This document shows, in pieces, positions 25,350-39,600 of a stretch of 64,000 nt of DNA. The translations under genes were made by a program, and so were the position numbers. This stretch comes from Gordionus sp. m RMFG-2023. Lineage: Eukaryota > Nematomorpha > Gordioida > Chordodea > Parachordodidae. Location of the stretch: assembly GCF_954871325.1 (NCBI RefSeq), contig NC_088777.1, forward strand, positions 46,787,366 through 46,851,365, read 5' to 3'. Under the pieces are notes generated by a model, which was not told the origin of the DNA, made no database searches, and saw only the letters and a program-made list of their open reading frames with translations. Within the stretch, counting starts at the first letter, position 1; every line of letters begins with the position of its first letter.

Positions 25350-26420
25350 CTGATGAGGAGTCAATATACCACCTGTACAATCATTAAGTGAGGGTAAGAC
25401 AGTGCTTGCTTTCTAAAATAAAAACAAAGAATAATATATTATAAATATAAATGCAATGAACCTGAAGAGGAGCCAATATTAGGTTCAACTCCCTAGAAAT
25501 AGAGGGAATATCATCAGAAGCTAAAATAGATGCATTCTAAAATATAAAAAAATAAAATATATATATATATATAAAGCTAACTTTATTTTGCCTTCTTAGT
25601 AGATTTTGTAGGGTCTCACGATCCCTAGCGTTTCATTTTTAGATTGACCTGTCATCTTTTTCTTTTATTTATGACGGATAAATCACCACCTGTACAATCA
25701 TTAGGTGAGGTTAAGAAAGGGCTTGTTACCTAAAATAAATACAAAAGAATAATTTAAAAAAATAAATGCATTGAACCTGATGAGGAGTCAACATACCACC
25801 TGTACAATCATTAAATGAGGGTATGACAGGGCTTTTTGTCTAAAATAAAAATAAAGAATAATATAAAAAATATAAATGCAATTAACCTGAAGAGGAGTCA
25901 ATATTAGGTTCAACTCCCCAGAAATAGTAGGAACATTATCAGAAGCTTAAATAGATATATTCCATAATATAAAAGAGTATAAAAAATATATATATAAGGC
26001 TAACTTTATTTTGAGTTGTTAGTAGATTTTGTAAGGCCTCGCTATCCCTAGTGCGTTTCTTTTTTTGATTGACCTGCCATCTTTTTCTTTTATTAATGAC
26101 GGGTAAATCATCACCTGTACAATCATTAACTGAGGTTAGGACATGGCTTGTTACTAAATAAAAACAAAAGAATAAATAAAAAAAATAAATGCATTGAACC
26201 TGATGAGGAGTCAATATACCACCTGTACAATCATTAAGTGATTTTAGGACATGGCTTGTTATCTAATAAAAACAAAAGAATAATTAAAAAACATATTAAT
26301 GTATTTAACTTGAAGAGGAGTCAATATTAGGTTTACCTTTCTAGAAATAGTGGGAATATCATCCATCAGAAGCTAAAATAGATGTATTCTAAAATGAGAA
26401 GTATAAGTTTTGGTATTTAT
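25350..26420. repeat. about 430-bp tandem duplication, two and a half units
   Basis: Matching blocks recur at 25352, 25776 and 26201 (TGATGAGGAGTCAATATACC), at 25462, 25886 and 26312 (TGAAGAGGAGYCAATATTAGG), and at 25655 and 26075 (a block ending TTTTTCTTTTATTWATGACGG). The period is about 420-435 bp. The duplicated blocks coincide with the exon-like segments of the minus-strand candidate gene. Confidence 0.85.
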
Positions 26421-29267
26421 AGATGAATAACTTTATTTTGCATTTGGTAGATTTTATTGGGCTTCAAGTCATATGCCCCAGTATAATTTTTTTACTTGAA
26501 TATGAGTTGAATTAAGATGAATGATATTTATTTTTTGATAAGCCCAGCTTTCGTGGAGTGTGTATCCTGAGGTAGGGAAATAGGAGAAAATTAAATGGAA
26601 AGAAAATAGGGGAAAATAAAAGGGAAAGGAAGGTAAAGATAAAGAAAATTAAAAAGTGAAGATAGGAAAGGGAAATGATGAGAAAGGGGAAGATAATAAA
26701 AGAAATAAAAAGGGAAAGAAAGCAAAAAAGAGAATTTTAGTATTTTTTAAATTTTGATTTTTCCCATATTATTTGAGACTGTTGTTAAAATGAATGTTAG
26801 TGATATCTTTAGTAGGGATACATATGTTGTGGGCATAGCATAATCAGTATACATTTTGTATGTTACTGAAAACTATTCTTTGAGTTAAAATATATATCTT
26901 TATAATAAAAATATTAACATAAGACTAACATTTAACATTAAAAAATCCCAATATAGGTTCAAGCCTACAATACCTGGAAAAAATATCCAAGCATCCAAGA
27001 TCTAAATATATAAAAAGATTTTCTCAAGCCCACCTCAATTCCTAATAACTTTTAAACCAAGCCCAGAGATATTAAATTTATAATTAATGAAGGGAAAATC
27101 TCTGATTTACAAATTAGTCTACGGGTAAAATATATTACTTTATAAAAATAATAACATAATACTAACATTTAACATAAAAAAATCCCAATATAGGTTTAAT
27201 TTTGAGAAATATTTTTTAAGCCCAGTCCAATCCATAAAAATTTTGAAAAAATTTTCTCAAGCCTAGAGGTATTAAATTTATTGAATTAACTCAGTTATGA
27301 ATTTCTATATAAAAATAATAATAATTTGTACAAAGCACTTATTAGAGAATCATGACAAAATAACGTCTGCCCTTATATGTGAAGAGAAATTCAGTTTAAT
27401 AACACAATTTAATAGACTTATAATCTTTAAAATTTTCAAAACAGGGAAATGTGATTGAATAAGGCAATTTATATGAAGTAGTTTCTTAAAATTTTGTGAT
27501 ATTTAGTAATACAGTGAAAGTAAGTGTTAAAGAGTAACCCTACGCCTAGACAAAAAAAGAAATCAGGCAAAAATATAAACAAACTATTGTTGAAATTAAA
27601 CAAATAGTAAAATAATGTAAAACCGATAGATGGGTCAATATTAGATGCATATTTCTAGTAGTTGCAGGGCTATCAACAAAAAAAAATTTTGGGGGACTTA
27701 TCAATCTTATTATGATATTCTAAAAGTTAAAAAATAACATGATGAATGTAATGTTATTAAGATTAAGGTTAATTAATTGTAAGGTAATTAGAAAATAAGA
27801 TTAGAAAAGGGAGGGGGAAGAAGAATGTATAAATTATTATATTATAATAATTAAATTAAAGGAATTGATAAGGTATGGAGAAATAGTGGTTAATAGATAA
27901 TAGAGATAGAAAGAAAAGAATGAGATAATAAAATTTAGTGATAAATAAAAATGTTTATATTTGTTAAAAAAATTGGTGGAGGTGGCATAAGGATTGTGGT
28001 AGTGGTGATAGAAATATCATTTGGAGAACTGGGTGAAAATAAAATAATATAAAACATAATATAAAAAAATAAAAATAAACCTCCAGATGAGTTCATTTCA
28101 AGCGTAGTTCTTTATTATTTTGTCTACCAGTAACTCTAGAACGGGAAAGGCGTTTGTTTAATCATCATTACTTTCTTTGCTTATCTTTAATAATAGATTC
28201 ATCATGTTTTGTAGCAATGTGAGGGATGCTTAGACAAATAAAGAAATCAGGCAAAAATATAAATAAACTATTGTTGAAATTAAACAATAAAATAATGTAA
28301 AATAAGTAAATGGGTCAATATTAGATGTATATTTCTAGTAATTGAAGGGTTATCATCAAAAAAAATTTGGGGGGAACTTATCAAGCTTATTATGATACTA
28401 AAAGTTAAAAAATAACATGATGAATGTAATGATTAAGATTAATTAATTATAAGGTAATTAAAAAATAAGATTAAAAAAGGGGAGAAAAAGAAGGTATAAA
28501 TTATTATATTATAAAAATTAAATTAAATTAAATTAAAGGAATAGATAAGGTTTGGCTATCATCAGGAAAAATTTTTTGGGGGACTTATCAAGCATATTAT
28601 GATATTCTAAAAGTTAATAAATAATATGATGAATGTAATGTTATTAAGATTAAGGTTAATTAATTGTAAGGTAATTAGAAAATAAGATTTAAAAAGGGAG
28701 GGGGAAAAAGAAGGTATAAATTATTATATTATAAAAATAATAAAAATTAAATTAAAGGAATTGATAAGGTTTTGAGAAATAGTGGTTAATAGATAATAGA
28801 GATAAAAAGAAAAGAATGAGATAATAAAATTTAGTGATAAATAAATTCATTAAGGGAGGGGAAAAAATAAAGAAAGAGTTATTTATAATGATTGGAGATT
28901 ATAAATAGGTTAGGATAAGCATATTTAAATATACTGGTTAACTTCTTATTTATGGTTATGAAAGAAAAATATTAGTATAAAAAGATTTCATTAATGTGTA
29001 ATTGATAATATGAGATGAAAATTGATAAGGTAATCTAAAAAATAAATAAAGGATTAAGTGAAATAAAAAGTTTGATTCATATTTACAAATTTGAGGAAAT
29101 ATTTTTTATCAATTCAAAGACGATTTTTTAAATCTCACAATCGATGTTAGGTATGTGTACTCCATCAATTCCATTTATCTGTATGAATAAAATAAAATCA
29201 ACAAATAAAAAAAATAAAAATAAATACGTACCGATAACATGACGTCGGGATGACGTAGTGAGGACAT
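25350..29267 (-). CDS. candidate gene with tandemly duplicated phase 0-0 exons, unknown product
   Basis: On the minus strand several short segments have pyrimidine-rich AG acceptors and mostly GT donors, and are open in phase 0-0. They are 27719-27624 (96 nt), 26262-26200, 25839-25777 and 25412-25350 (63 nt each), and 25536-25462 (75 nt). The 63-nt exons read KASTVLPSLNDCTGGILTPHQ-like peptides; the 75-nt one reads SDDIPSISRELNLILAPLQ at its end. They look homologous to each other (A-S...L-S...D...IL.P.Q), as does the 96-nt exon ending TRNMHLILTHLS. A possible first coding exon is 29267-29232 (MSSLRHPDVMLS, donor GTACGT). Other copies (near 26388, 26153, 25945, 25729 and 28350) are altered or contain a stop, so the array is at least partly relic. 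The family is not recognised and no terminal exon was found. Confidence 0.35.
26572..26740 (+). repeat. purine-rich low-complexity tract
   Basis: Nearly all bases on the plus strand are A or G, in runs such as GGGGAAAATAAAAGGGAAAG. The strand asymmetry is strong and there is no coding potential. Confidence 0.85.
27545..28850. repeat. tandem duplication of 300-700 bp blocks
   Basis: The block AGACAAAAAAAGAAATCAGG through GGGTCAATATTAGATG, TTGGGGGACTTATCAA and ATAACATGATGAATGTAATG occurs at about 27549-27960, again at 28230-28530, and partially at 28555-28850. On the minus strand the central part contains the 96-nt exon-like segment (27719-27624). Its copies are altered. Confidence 0.8.
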
Positions 29268-29289
29268 CGGAAAATTTTAATATAGATAT

Positions 29290-30460
29290 AATATAAAAAA
29301 TGGCTTTTTCAAGGCTAATATTTAGTTTTAAAGTCCATCAAACTACAATGGGGTATAGTTATTTCTTGGGTATAGTAGTAACGGCGGTATTGGAAAAAAT
29401 TGTTTCTTATATGCTTCCATGATTCATTACGCATTTAAATCCCAATTATTTGAGTGATCAACAAATTAGTGAAAGAAATAAAATATTTTCATAAACTCAA
29501 AAATGCTTAAAATTAGATTTGATATCTATTTTTGGTATAATTCCCAAAATAATAAAGAAATTTCAGAATGTTGGCATTCCATAATTATATATGTTAGCAC
29601 AAATGTGATTAAATCCAAACAAATAATTATCATCTAAAAATTTAAGTTTTCAATTTAAAACTCTAATAAGCTATCAAACTATCTTATAAAATAACTATTA
29701 TGTCATTTATTATGTTATATATTAAATTGTATAATTTAACTTTTTATTATATTTAAATATAATGTATCCATTACAAGGATTTGTTAAAAAATTTTTTTTT
29801 TTTCTAATTACCATATTTAAACAACCTAGGTAACACAAGACTTATTTATAAAAACAAATTTATTTTTATAATACATTACGATACTTCTAAAAGTATAAGT
29901 TTATATAAGAAAAATAAAATGTTAAACTTGAATGTCATAAAATAAATAAAATTTCATAAATAGTAGTATAAATAAAAAATTTGAGTTAAAATAAATAAGG
30001 CAACTATAATTAGCATATATGTTATAATAATTTATATTTTTTGACAAATGGTATAAATTATTGATAAAATTAATAAAATATATATTATATTATTATATAA
30101 ATTAATGTATCAGATATTGTAATATCTATAAAATAATTTTCTTAGAAACACTATTTTCTATTTAAATATGATTTAGGATAAATTTGGGCCCTACAACAAA
30201 ATAATTTCAACTACATTTTAAAATATAATTAAGAGGCCCATTCTTGGATTACCTATCAATTCTTAATATATCTGTCAATTATTAGTTTAGATACAACGTG
30301 ATATTATATTTATAAGATATATTTATTCTAAAATAATTAAATCAATATAATCAAATGAAAAAATCATCTGTCGTAATAAATATTAGAATATTACCTTTAA
30401 GATCTTTATAATTAATAGTCTAAGTCATCAATAATTCAAATTATTTTTAAGATATTGATC
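29290..30460. other. intergenic region upstream of the FERM gene
   Basis: This lies between the divergent candidate minus-strand exon at 29267-29232 and the first coding exon of the Yurt-like gene. It is AT-rich with no element ends recognised. It should contain the promoter or 5' leader of the downstream gene, but I can point to no specific promoter element. Confidence 0.35.
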
Positions 30461-30652
30461 ATGATGCGTTTGTTTAATCGTTCTCAAAAATTCGAAATAA
30501 GTAAACGGAAATTCAATAAAATTGATAACAGATTAAGTGAAAAGTTCAAAAATGAAGATAGATATTCATCTGCTTTTTGGAAGAAAAAAGATAAAACATT
30601 CATTTGTCAAATTCTCTTACTTGATGGAACAGATATAAAATTAACTATAAAT
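30461..30652 (+). CDS. yrt: Yurt-like exon 1: N-terminus and start of FERM N lobe
   Basis: The first ATG after an in-frame TAG (30416-30418) is at 30461, followed by a second at 30464. [12 protein letters not shown] resembles the short basic N-terminus of the family. The exon ends [20 protein letters not shown] with donor GTAAAT in phase 0. LLDGTD is a hallmark of protein 4.1-type FERM domains. The following intron is 15.6 kb. Confidence 0.88.
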
Positions 30653-33600
30653 GTAAATATAGTATATTTTTTAAAAATAAATTCTATACAAATAATTACT
30701 ATTATCTGAAAATTTAATTTATCTACACAAAACATTAATAGGTATTTTGGGGATTTAATGGGTCCAGAGGTTTTTTTGCTAATTTAAGATATTATTTCCT
30801 TTTTTGCCCATTTTTTTGAATGGCTCTAAAAAATCCTGGAATGGCACTTTCTAACATATAATTTTTAAAGTTAGATCTTATTTTTTTACATTTTCCCAAT
30901 ATGAATTTATTATTTTGCATTAAAATAAATGTTCTATAGTAGTAACCAAAAGATCCATTATAGTTGAATATAATTTTTAATAAACAATTTTATATTGAAA
31001 ATATAAGTTGTATTTATTGTGTAATTAATTTAGTTATTTTAAAATTTTTTTATATTTTATTTAATATATTTGTCTAAAGTTGAAAATGCCTTTTAATATA
31101 TCAAAAGTTTTAAAATTTTATAAAAAAACACTTTTGAATTAATTTGGTTGAGTAGCATCATTGGTGGAGGAGCTCATGACCCTTGGTAATGATGGAAATC
31201 CACCTCAAAATTTTTAAATTTCTTTTTGATATATTTTCTTTTTATTTTTTGCTAATTTTAGATGTAAAAATACCTTTTTTCAAGTTGAAAAAAATGGCAA
31301 AACAACTCCATAGATCTTGTTGGAATCTTTTACAATAAAGTAGGGCTGTGTTGATCTACAAATTTTATATCAATCCAATATTATTATAATATAAATTTAA
31401 TGACAGATAGATTTTATTTACCATCAATCTTTGAACCAAATAATTTTTTAAAATATGGGCAATGTTTAAGACTGAATCTAATGTTAAACACCCCCATTTA
31501 ACCAACTTTTGAAAATGGATAAAATTAACCATTTAGTCAAAATATTGTTACACAAGTCTTAAAATTTTATTAATAATCAAATATTTCTGCCATATATTTC
31601 AAAATCTCCAAGCTTGGTTAATTTACAATTGATAAAATCTTGAGTTTATCTTTTTTTAAAATCAGCCAAATCAAGTCATATAGCAAAACTAGCAGAATTG
31701 ACTTTTTCAATATTTTTAAGTCATCTTTTTTGTGATAATATAACCAAAAATATTATAAAATATTTAGCTAGTCATCTTTTATAATTCAATTCATTTTTTG
31801 AAGCATTACATTACAACTCTATTGAATTTTGGTTTTTATTATTATAAAATTATGTATAAAATAAAAAAAATATTATATAATTATTTATACAATGATGAAA
31901 TGAAATTAGATCAGATTGTTATTTTTTAAAATATCCGCTCCAATTTGATATTTTATATTGGCATTCCCTATTAAATTCTATATTTTAAAAAATTATTTAG
32001 AAATAATTAATTGAGATAATATACATATTTAATTAAACACCTATTTAAAAATTTTGAATAATTTTATTATTAACTCAATTATTTAGCAAGAGAGGAATTA
32101 AATATTTATTATTATAGCATGATAACTTTGTTTTTTTTTAAAAACCTATAAACATATTAAGACTTTTTTTAATATTTAATTTTTCCCATTTTTTTTTCTC
32201 CCAAGAATGCAGATTTTGAAAAAAATCTTCAAATATTTTTCAAGCCAAATTCTTTGAAGATTCAAAAAAAAATTGAAATTATCTTGAAGTTTTTTATGCA
32301 TGAAAAGTATGAAATATTTACCAAAAATATCTGGAATTTTTAAGGTAACATTTGATCAAAAATTTTCTTAACTTTAAAATAAAAATTTCATAGATTAATT
32401 TATATTTTTTTTCACCTCTTTTGGATTCATTTCCTTTCTCATGAATCATGATTCTTTTCAACTATTTTATTAGACATACAAATTTTTGAACAATAACAAA
32501 TTACATAAATATAGGCCATTTTATTAAATGATTATCTTTTTTTTTTCCATTTTTTTTATTTTATTTTATTTTTTTTTTCAAAAATAAATATAAATAAAAA
32601 TTAATAAATTTTATAAATATTATTAATTTTACTTTACAAAAAAAACAATTTTAAAATATAAAAATATTTACCTTGACCTTCCTTTTTTTACAACTACTCT
32701 TTCCTCCATATTTTCCTCTTGACCATAAATTTTATTTAGTATTAATATAAGTAAAATGTTATAATATTTTTTTTATATCTAGACATAACGATAACATACA
32801 TATTTTTTTGTAAACAGTTAAAATGATAACTTGTCTATAGAAATGGGGAAAGGGGTGAAATATGCTTAAAAATCATTTAAATTTTTAAATACTTCAAAAA
32901 ATTAATATTTTTCAGGGTATCGAACCATAGCGAATATCTTCCAGGTTCATGTAAAAATAACTGGTAGGAGTTGAAACTTGGTTTATAAAAAATAATAAAA
33001 TCGGTTCGTTTTTAAAAACCCGTTCGAACCTTTAGTGCATACAAAGTGAAATAATGCAGAGAGACACATTTTTAAAAGTAAATCACTAAATTCCATAGAT
33101 AAAGCAGCTAACGGTTATGTTATAACGGATTAAACAGTATTTATTTATTTATTAATTATAATATAAATATTTGATTTTAAAAATGGCGAATGATACTGAT
33201 CTAAGACCGACCAATCAAAATTGATTGATAATAATATTTGAAACAATTAGGATATCAAAAGGTTCAGCCTGTTTTTTTTAAAAAAATTATTTTATTAAGA
33301 GTATTTAAAGTTAATGAACAAAAAATAGTTTCAATTTCAACATAAAAAAATATCTCTAGATGGATCATAAAATAATCAGGGTTGGGCAAATTTTTCAATA
33401 AATGTATCGAATATAATTGCACTTCAAAAAAAATAAATACGTTCTTAAACAAAATATATAAAAAATTTATATGTTAACGTCAATGTGTTTTTTTTCCAGG
33501 AATGTGTTATTTTTTCAACTTCAAATCATTTTTTAGCGCTTTTTTTTATAATTTAAAAATCTGATTTTACCGGAAATGTATGCCGTCATGTTTGGCTTTG

Positions 33601-36600
33601 GAATACCTACTCTTACAGACAATTTTTTCCATGAACTTTTAAATTTTTTTTATAAAAATTGTTAAATGCTGAAAAATCATCGAAATTATCAGCAATTCAT
33701 AAGATAGGTCCTTCTAAACATGCTGGAATACATTTCCGGTAGGATCAAAATTTTAGATTTAAAAAACGCGCTCAAAAAACGATTTAAAGTTGAGAAAATA
33801 ATATATTCCCGGAAAAACGCATTGACGCTAATTACTCACAAAATTTATTTCGAATAAAGTATTTAGATACAAATACCTTGACAATAATTTTTTTTAAAAT
33901 CGATATAATCACTAATAATTTTTATTTATATTAACCATATTATAAAATTCTAATAATTATGTAAATAATATCATTGTCAGGCTGATCAGGATTTAGAATA
34001 AAAATTAAAAGCATCTGCCTCCATGAGAATAAGTTGTTTAATGTAGCTTAAATCAACTGATAATATAGCTTAAACCAACTGAACTATGCTTGGTTCCAGC
34101 ATTTAAAAAATCCTTTAACTAGGAAATTATAAGGAAATTCTCCTCATAAAGTTAAATGTACATACAGTGTTGTGATGATTATAATTAAACATATTGACGA
34201 TTAAATTAAAACCCATCCATATAAAAATTATTTTCTTTGCAAAAATAATTAAAATATAGACAAAGCATTATTGAAAAGAAAATTCTTTTATTATTCCTTT
34301 TGTTATTTTAATTATTCTTGCCACCAAAATAATTTTATATAGATGAGTTTTAATTTAATCGTTAATATGTTTCATTTTCATTAAATCATCAATCACAACA
34401 CTGTAAAATGAATTAAGTACTTAAATCATCTGTTTTTAATAAAAATATAATTATTATTTATTAAATTAATATATTCATTCATATTTATTTATTATGCCAG
34501 TCTTCCGTACTGCATAACTTCAACTTGATTAATAAAACAAACGGGCAAGTTATTAGAAGGAAAAATAGATACACATTTAGGATATGTATAAATTATTTTA
34601 ACACTCTTTAATGGAGAGGTAAATTGCTGGAGTAGGGTTGTCAAGCGGCTCGATTTGAGCTGATTTTTAAAAACATCTATCTCATAGAAAAATATAATAC
34701 AAGCCTGAAGATTTTGCTTATAGATGGCACCAAGGTTTGAACGTCTATTAGCGAAATCTAAAGGCTTATGAAATATTTTCCTGGCTAAAATATTGAGTTA
34801 GCTGTTATTTAAAAATCGGCTCAAATCGAGCCAACAACTTCCTAAAACAAAAAATACAATTAGAAATTTTTAAACATAATTATACATGTTTTTTAGGTAC
34901 TTTTTTACTATAAGCTCTTTTTAGAGCCATCGATATTTTTAAAATTTACACTCATTTTTAATATATGACTTGTTATATTAGATATATTTTATTATTGTAA
35001 TTTAAAAATTATATCATTTTAATAAAAGCAAATTAGAAATTAAAAAAAAATAAATAATCTATGCAATAGGTAGAAATATGAAATTAAAAGTATCACTTTT
35101 TATTACCCCGGGTCTATGCTAGAGGTTCATGCTCAAAGCTGGTTTAGTCGATTTTTAGACCCAAAACCCGGGTCTGGGTTTTACACAACCAACCAATTAA
35201 CAACACAACCTAAATGACTCAAAATTAAAATTTATTCCCTCTTTTCCTCTTGGTCATGAAAATTATAAACTCCTTTTATTTTACGAAATACCCATTTATT
35301 TATTTTTCGCGCTATAATTTAAAATCATTAGTGTTGTTTACTACTATGAAAATTTTTTCATTAGTAGTGTAGTAGTAACATAATGTTTTGGTTTTATCGT
35401 TAATTTATCTAATTTGCATAAATGTATACATTTTTTTTTAAATACGAGTACGACATATGGTTTATGTTATTGGTGGTTACCCCCTTGCACTGCAAATACA
35501 ATTGTATAAAATCAATAAATCATTTATTTTGGCTTTTTTTTGTGTTTTTTTTTCAAATATTCAATTCAAATGATCAATCAATTTTTTTTTTAAGGAAAAA
35601 ATTCTAAAACTTTCAAAACTTACGAAAATTTTTAACGAAATCGTATGTTAAATTTTTATTTTCTAGATGTATGGTTTTTATTTTTATATTTAAAATAGTT
35701 TATTTAATTATTTTCATTAAAGTTTTTGAATTTAATTTTGATATTTTGGACGCAACCTAAAGTTCACACACACCTTGAGTTTCTAATCAAAGGGATTTTT
35801 TTTCCCCTCTTTCTACCTTTTTTTGAACGGCATTTAATTTAAGAAGATTTTATCTAATCTATACTTTAAATTTAATTTATTCTATATTGAGATTAACCTT
35901 TATAGAATAGGATCATTCCATATGAAATTGATATTTTTAAAAAAAAACATGATTTTCGCGGAGCCCCTCCAGCGTTTGGGTGAAATTTTGTAAAATAGTT
36001 TTTCCTTCTCTGTTTATAAGAACATCATAGAAAATTTATTAAATGGGAATTAGTGTTGTTACACGGCTCGATTTGAGCCGATTTTTAAAACGTTCAACTC
36101 AATATTTTTTTCCAGAAAAAGTTTACGCAAGTCTGAAGATTTTGCCCATAGATGGCACGAAGGTTTAGACATCTATTCGCGAAATCTCTGGTCATAGGCA
36201 ATATTCGGGTATTATCTTAATTATTTAAATATACCCGGGTCAGGCCTGAAAATTTTTTTTCCGGCTGGCCATGCAAATAGTACCTCTGCAGGTCTCTGAT
36301 TTTCTTGGTTGAAATATGCCTTTTAACACTAATAGAAATGATCATTTAAAAACATTATTAAGAATATTAGATATTAAAATAAAACGCTATCTATAATATA
36401 AAAATATATCGGTTTTTGCCTATGAAATCGTAAAGGATCGCTCCCCTCATATATATATATATACTCATATGGAATGAAAAAAATTTTAAAATTGGAGGTA
36501 TATCTTATTTTCTTTAATTTAGATTTATTTTATACTGAAAATAAAAGAGAGGTGTAGAAAATTTTAAAAATAATTTTTTTTTATTCTTATTTTCTCAGAT

Positions 36601-39600
36601 CTTGATATTGAATTATAATTAATTTAAAAATGAAATTATTTAACTTGCAAAAAATTGTTAGAATAACATATTTATATAATATTCTTATCAAATTTTTATA
36701 AGTTTAATAATTTTATTTACAAATGAATTATAAAATATGGAAATGTTTTAAATTAAATTTGCATAACTAAAATAATAATGAATTTAGTCAAATAAAAATT
36801 ATTATAGTGAAAAAAAAAGATACAATTTTCGAATTTTTACAGAAATAAATGCTTGAAAATCTGAAAAAAGGGGTTTATTTTATTTATGCGTTTAAAATTT
36901 AATATAATTATATTAAATATATTAAAAAGGCAACTAATTTTTCTTTTTCTTTAAAACAATTCAGGATATTGATTAATAAATTAATATTATTACAATTTAT
37001 TTTCCAAAAAATTATTATTTTTTATTATAAAGTATGAACTGAACTAACCTTTCATACCTTTTTATTTGGGGAATTTTTTTTTCTATGATTTATTAAACTT
37101 CCGAAATTGTTTGTAAGAAAAAAGGATATTGATTTAATATAAACGGTCAATCCGCTAATATTTTAGACAGACACGGTTTTCTGAATTGGTCCTAAAACAG
37201 TACCTGTGCGATATAAGTTTTAACAACGGCGATCCCCTCCCCCCCCCCTCCAAAAATAGGTTGCAAATATATCTTGCTTAACTACTCGGATAGCAGAATT
37301 ATATAATTCTGAATATAAAAATTACAGTCATAACTTTTTTTGGAGGGAAATTGAAGTCAGTTTTAAATTCAATGCTTTTCCCCACTTTAATTTCTGGAAC
37401 ATAGGTAAAAAGTTAAGAATCGCATTTATATAAGGTCTCTGATATTGTGAAATATTAATGCGCACAAATTGGGCGTTTCAAATTCAAACATTTTCTACAT
37501 TTTAAATGGCGCTTGGCGTTAGAAACGACTTTGAAAAACGTAAAAACTCGTTCTTCAATATCTTTTTTTCATCTAGCACGTTCGGCCGGCAAAACCTTGT
37601 TACCCAGTTAAGAATAAGGGAGTGGGAGGGGGGGGGGGGGTATAAATCCTTTCCTAATGTATAAAATAATTTGTCAATTTAAAATGGAATATTTAAAAAT
37701 TAATGAAATAAAAAAGACAGACGATAATAAAATTTAAAATCAATTATTTCTTTTATATAGCTTAGTTAAAATTTTGAATCGACGATACTAATAAAAAAAA
37801 AAGTAATTCCCTAAGGTTTTTTATATTGACAGAGTACAGCAAAACGCAAACGCTCAATTTGTGCAACTGCAGTCATTTATTTACCGAGTGATTCACTGTG
37901 CGGCAGATATTATTTTTATATATAGATTTTGATTTGTGAACACTAACTTTGACTAGCAATTCTTTTTCTCAGTTTGCCATGTCATCATTCTTCATTCCAT
38001 TTGTATGAATTATAAAATACACATAAAAGTAATTATTTAAAATTTTATTTTTTTTAAAAAAAATAAACTATTTTTTGGATAATTATTTTATCATTTTATA
38101 TAATTTGTTATTGCATGGGAAAAAAAAGTAGAAAAAAGGTCATTTAAAATTACTATAAACTAGGTTTAAAAAAACCTATTTATTCACCAGGAAATTGATC
38201 AGCAAAGAAATATATCGTCGGCCTAGAATTGGAGTGCTCCACTTCCGCAAATGTTTAATATGAGAAAATCAACATTAAAGTTTAAAATCAAATATAGGAA
38301 TAACTTATTGATCAATTTTGACAGCTATAACATCGGCAAAAATAAAATATTTTTTAATCTAGTTTTTTATTTTTTATATATATTGGGAATAAATAAGTTA
38401 TTATCCAACTTCTAACTCTAAAATTTTGTAAATGTCTAGCACTCCAATTCTAGACCGACGATATATTTAATCATATTATAAAGATATCATCAACCTTGGG
38501 GCTATATCTCCTAAATTTGGTTTAAAAATTCGCAAAAATAAATAAAAATTCAGAAATTTTTAAATTTTACTCAAATCGTTATGTTAAAATTTAGACATTT
38601 ATAAAATTTTCTGAATTATATTTAGCACATATTTTTATTTTTTATAATTAAAAATATTAAATAAAGCTAAAATAACAAATTTGGAAGTAGCGTATCTTAA
38701 TACTAAATTTAGCTGCAATCACCCTCACAAGATAGTTATAATAGATTTAATAATTACATTTAATTTTATCAAATTATTTTTATAAATAAATTTTTGATTT
38801 TTTTTTCTAAGAATATTTTTTCCCTGTTGAAGTTATCCAGCCTTACACGCTTATGAATAAATTGATCGCGTTTCGCGAATTTTTTTTCTTCTAATTTTAA
38901 ATCTACTTAGAAATAAAAAAGATCATTAAGATATATTTATCCTCTTATAATCCCTTTGATCGCAATTTTTTTGGTAACAGTAACATATATTTTTGCAACG
39001 TACGAGTGTAGCTAATTTTTTCCCGCACGAGGGATTCGTGCTTTTCGCAGGCCTTCTATGGGTAGGGGTACAAAAGTAAAGGGGAATTTTTGGTTTTTTT
39101 CCAATTCCATAGGAATATTCCATTGGTGAGCTAGCTAGAAATAGGAAGAGGAATGAAATGAAAATATTTTTTTTTCCACTTTTCTTTTAAGATATTAATT
39201 TTTTTTTCATCCTTTATTCTCTTTAATCTTTTTTTTTTATTATTATTAAAAGCATTATAAAAAAATTTTTAAAAGCGAACTTAAGAACATGATAGATATC
39301 AATTATTTTATTTCTCTTCTTAACAAATTAAAATATTATTCAATCAAAACACTTATTAATGATTGGCATTGTGAAATTAAATAACGTATATTAAAATTTA
39401 ATTATTTTTTTACAACACGAATCATTCAATAAAAAAAATATTCGTAGAAAAATTATATAAAGTTCACAGACATTGATTGGCATCAAGTGACGTTGTCCTC
39501 TAAACTTGGAGCTTGCGCTTTCATGACAAACTTCTCTCAAACGCAGACAATAATTACTCAATAGTCATCAGTTTTTGATTTTTCTATAAGTATAGTTAAA

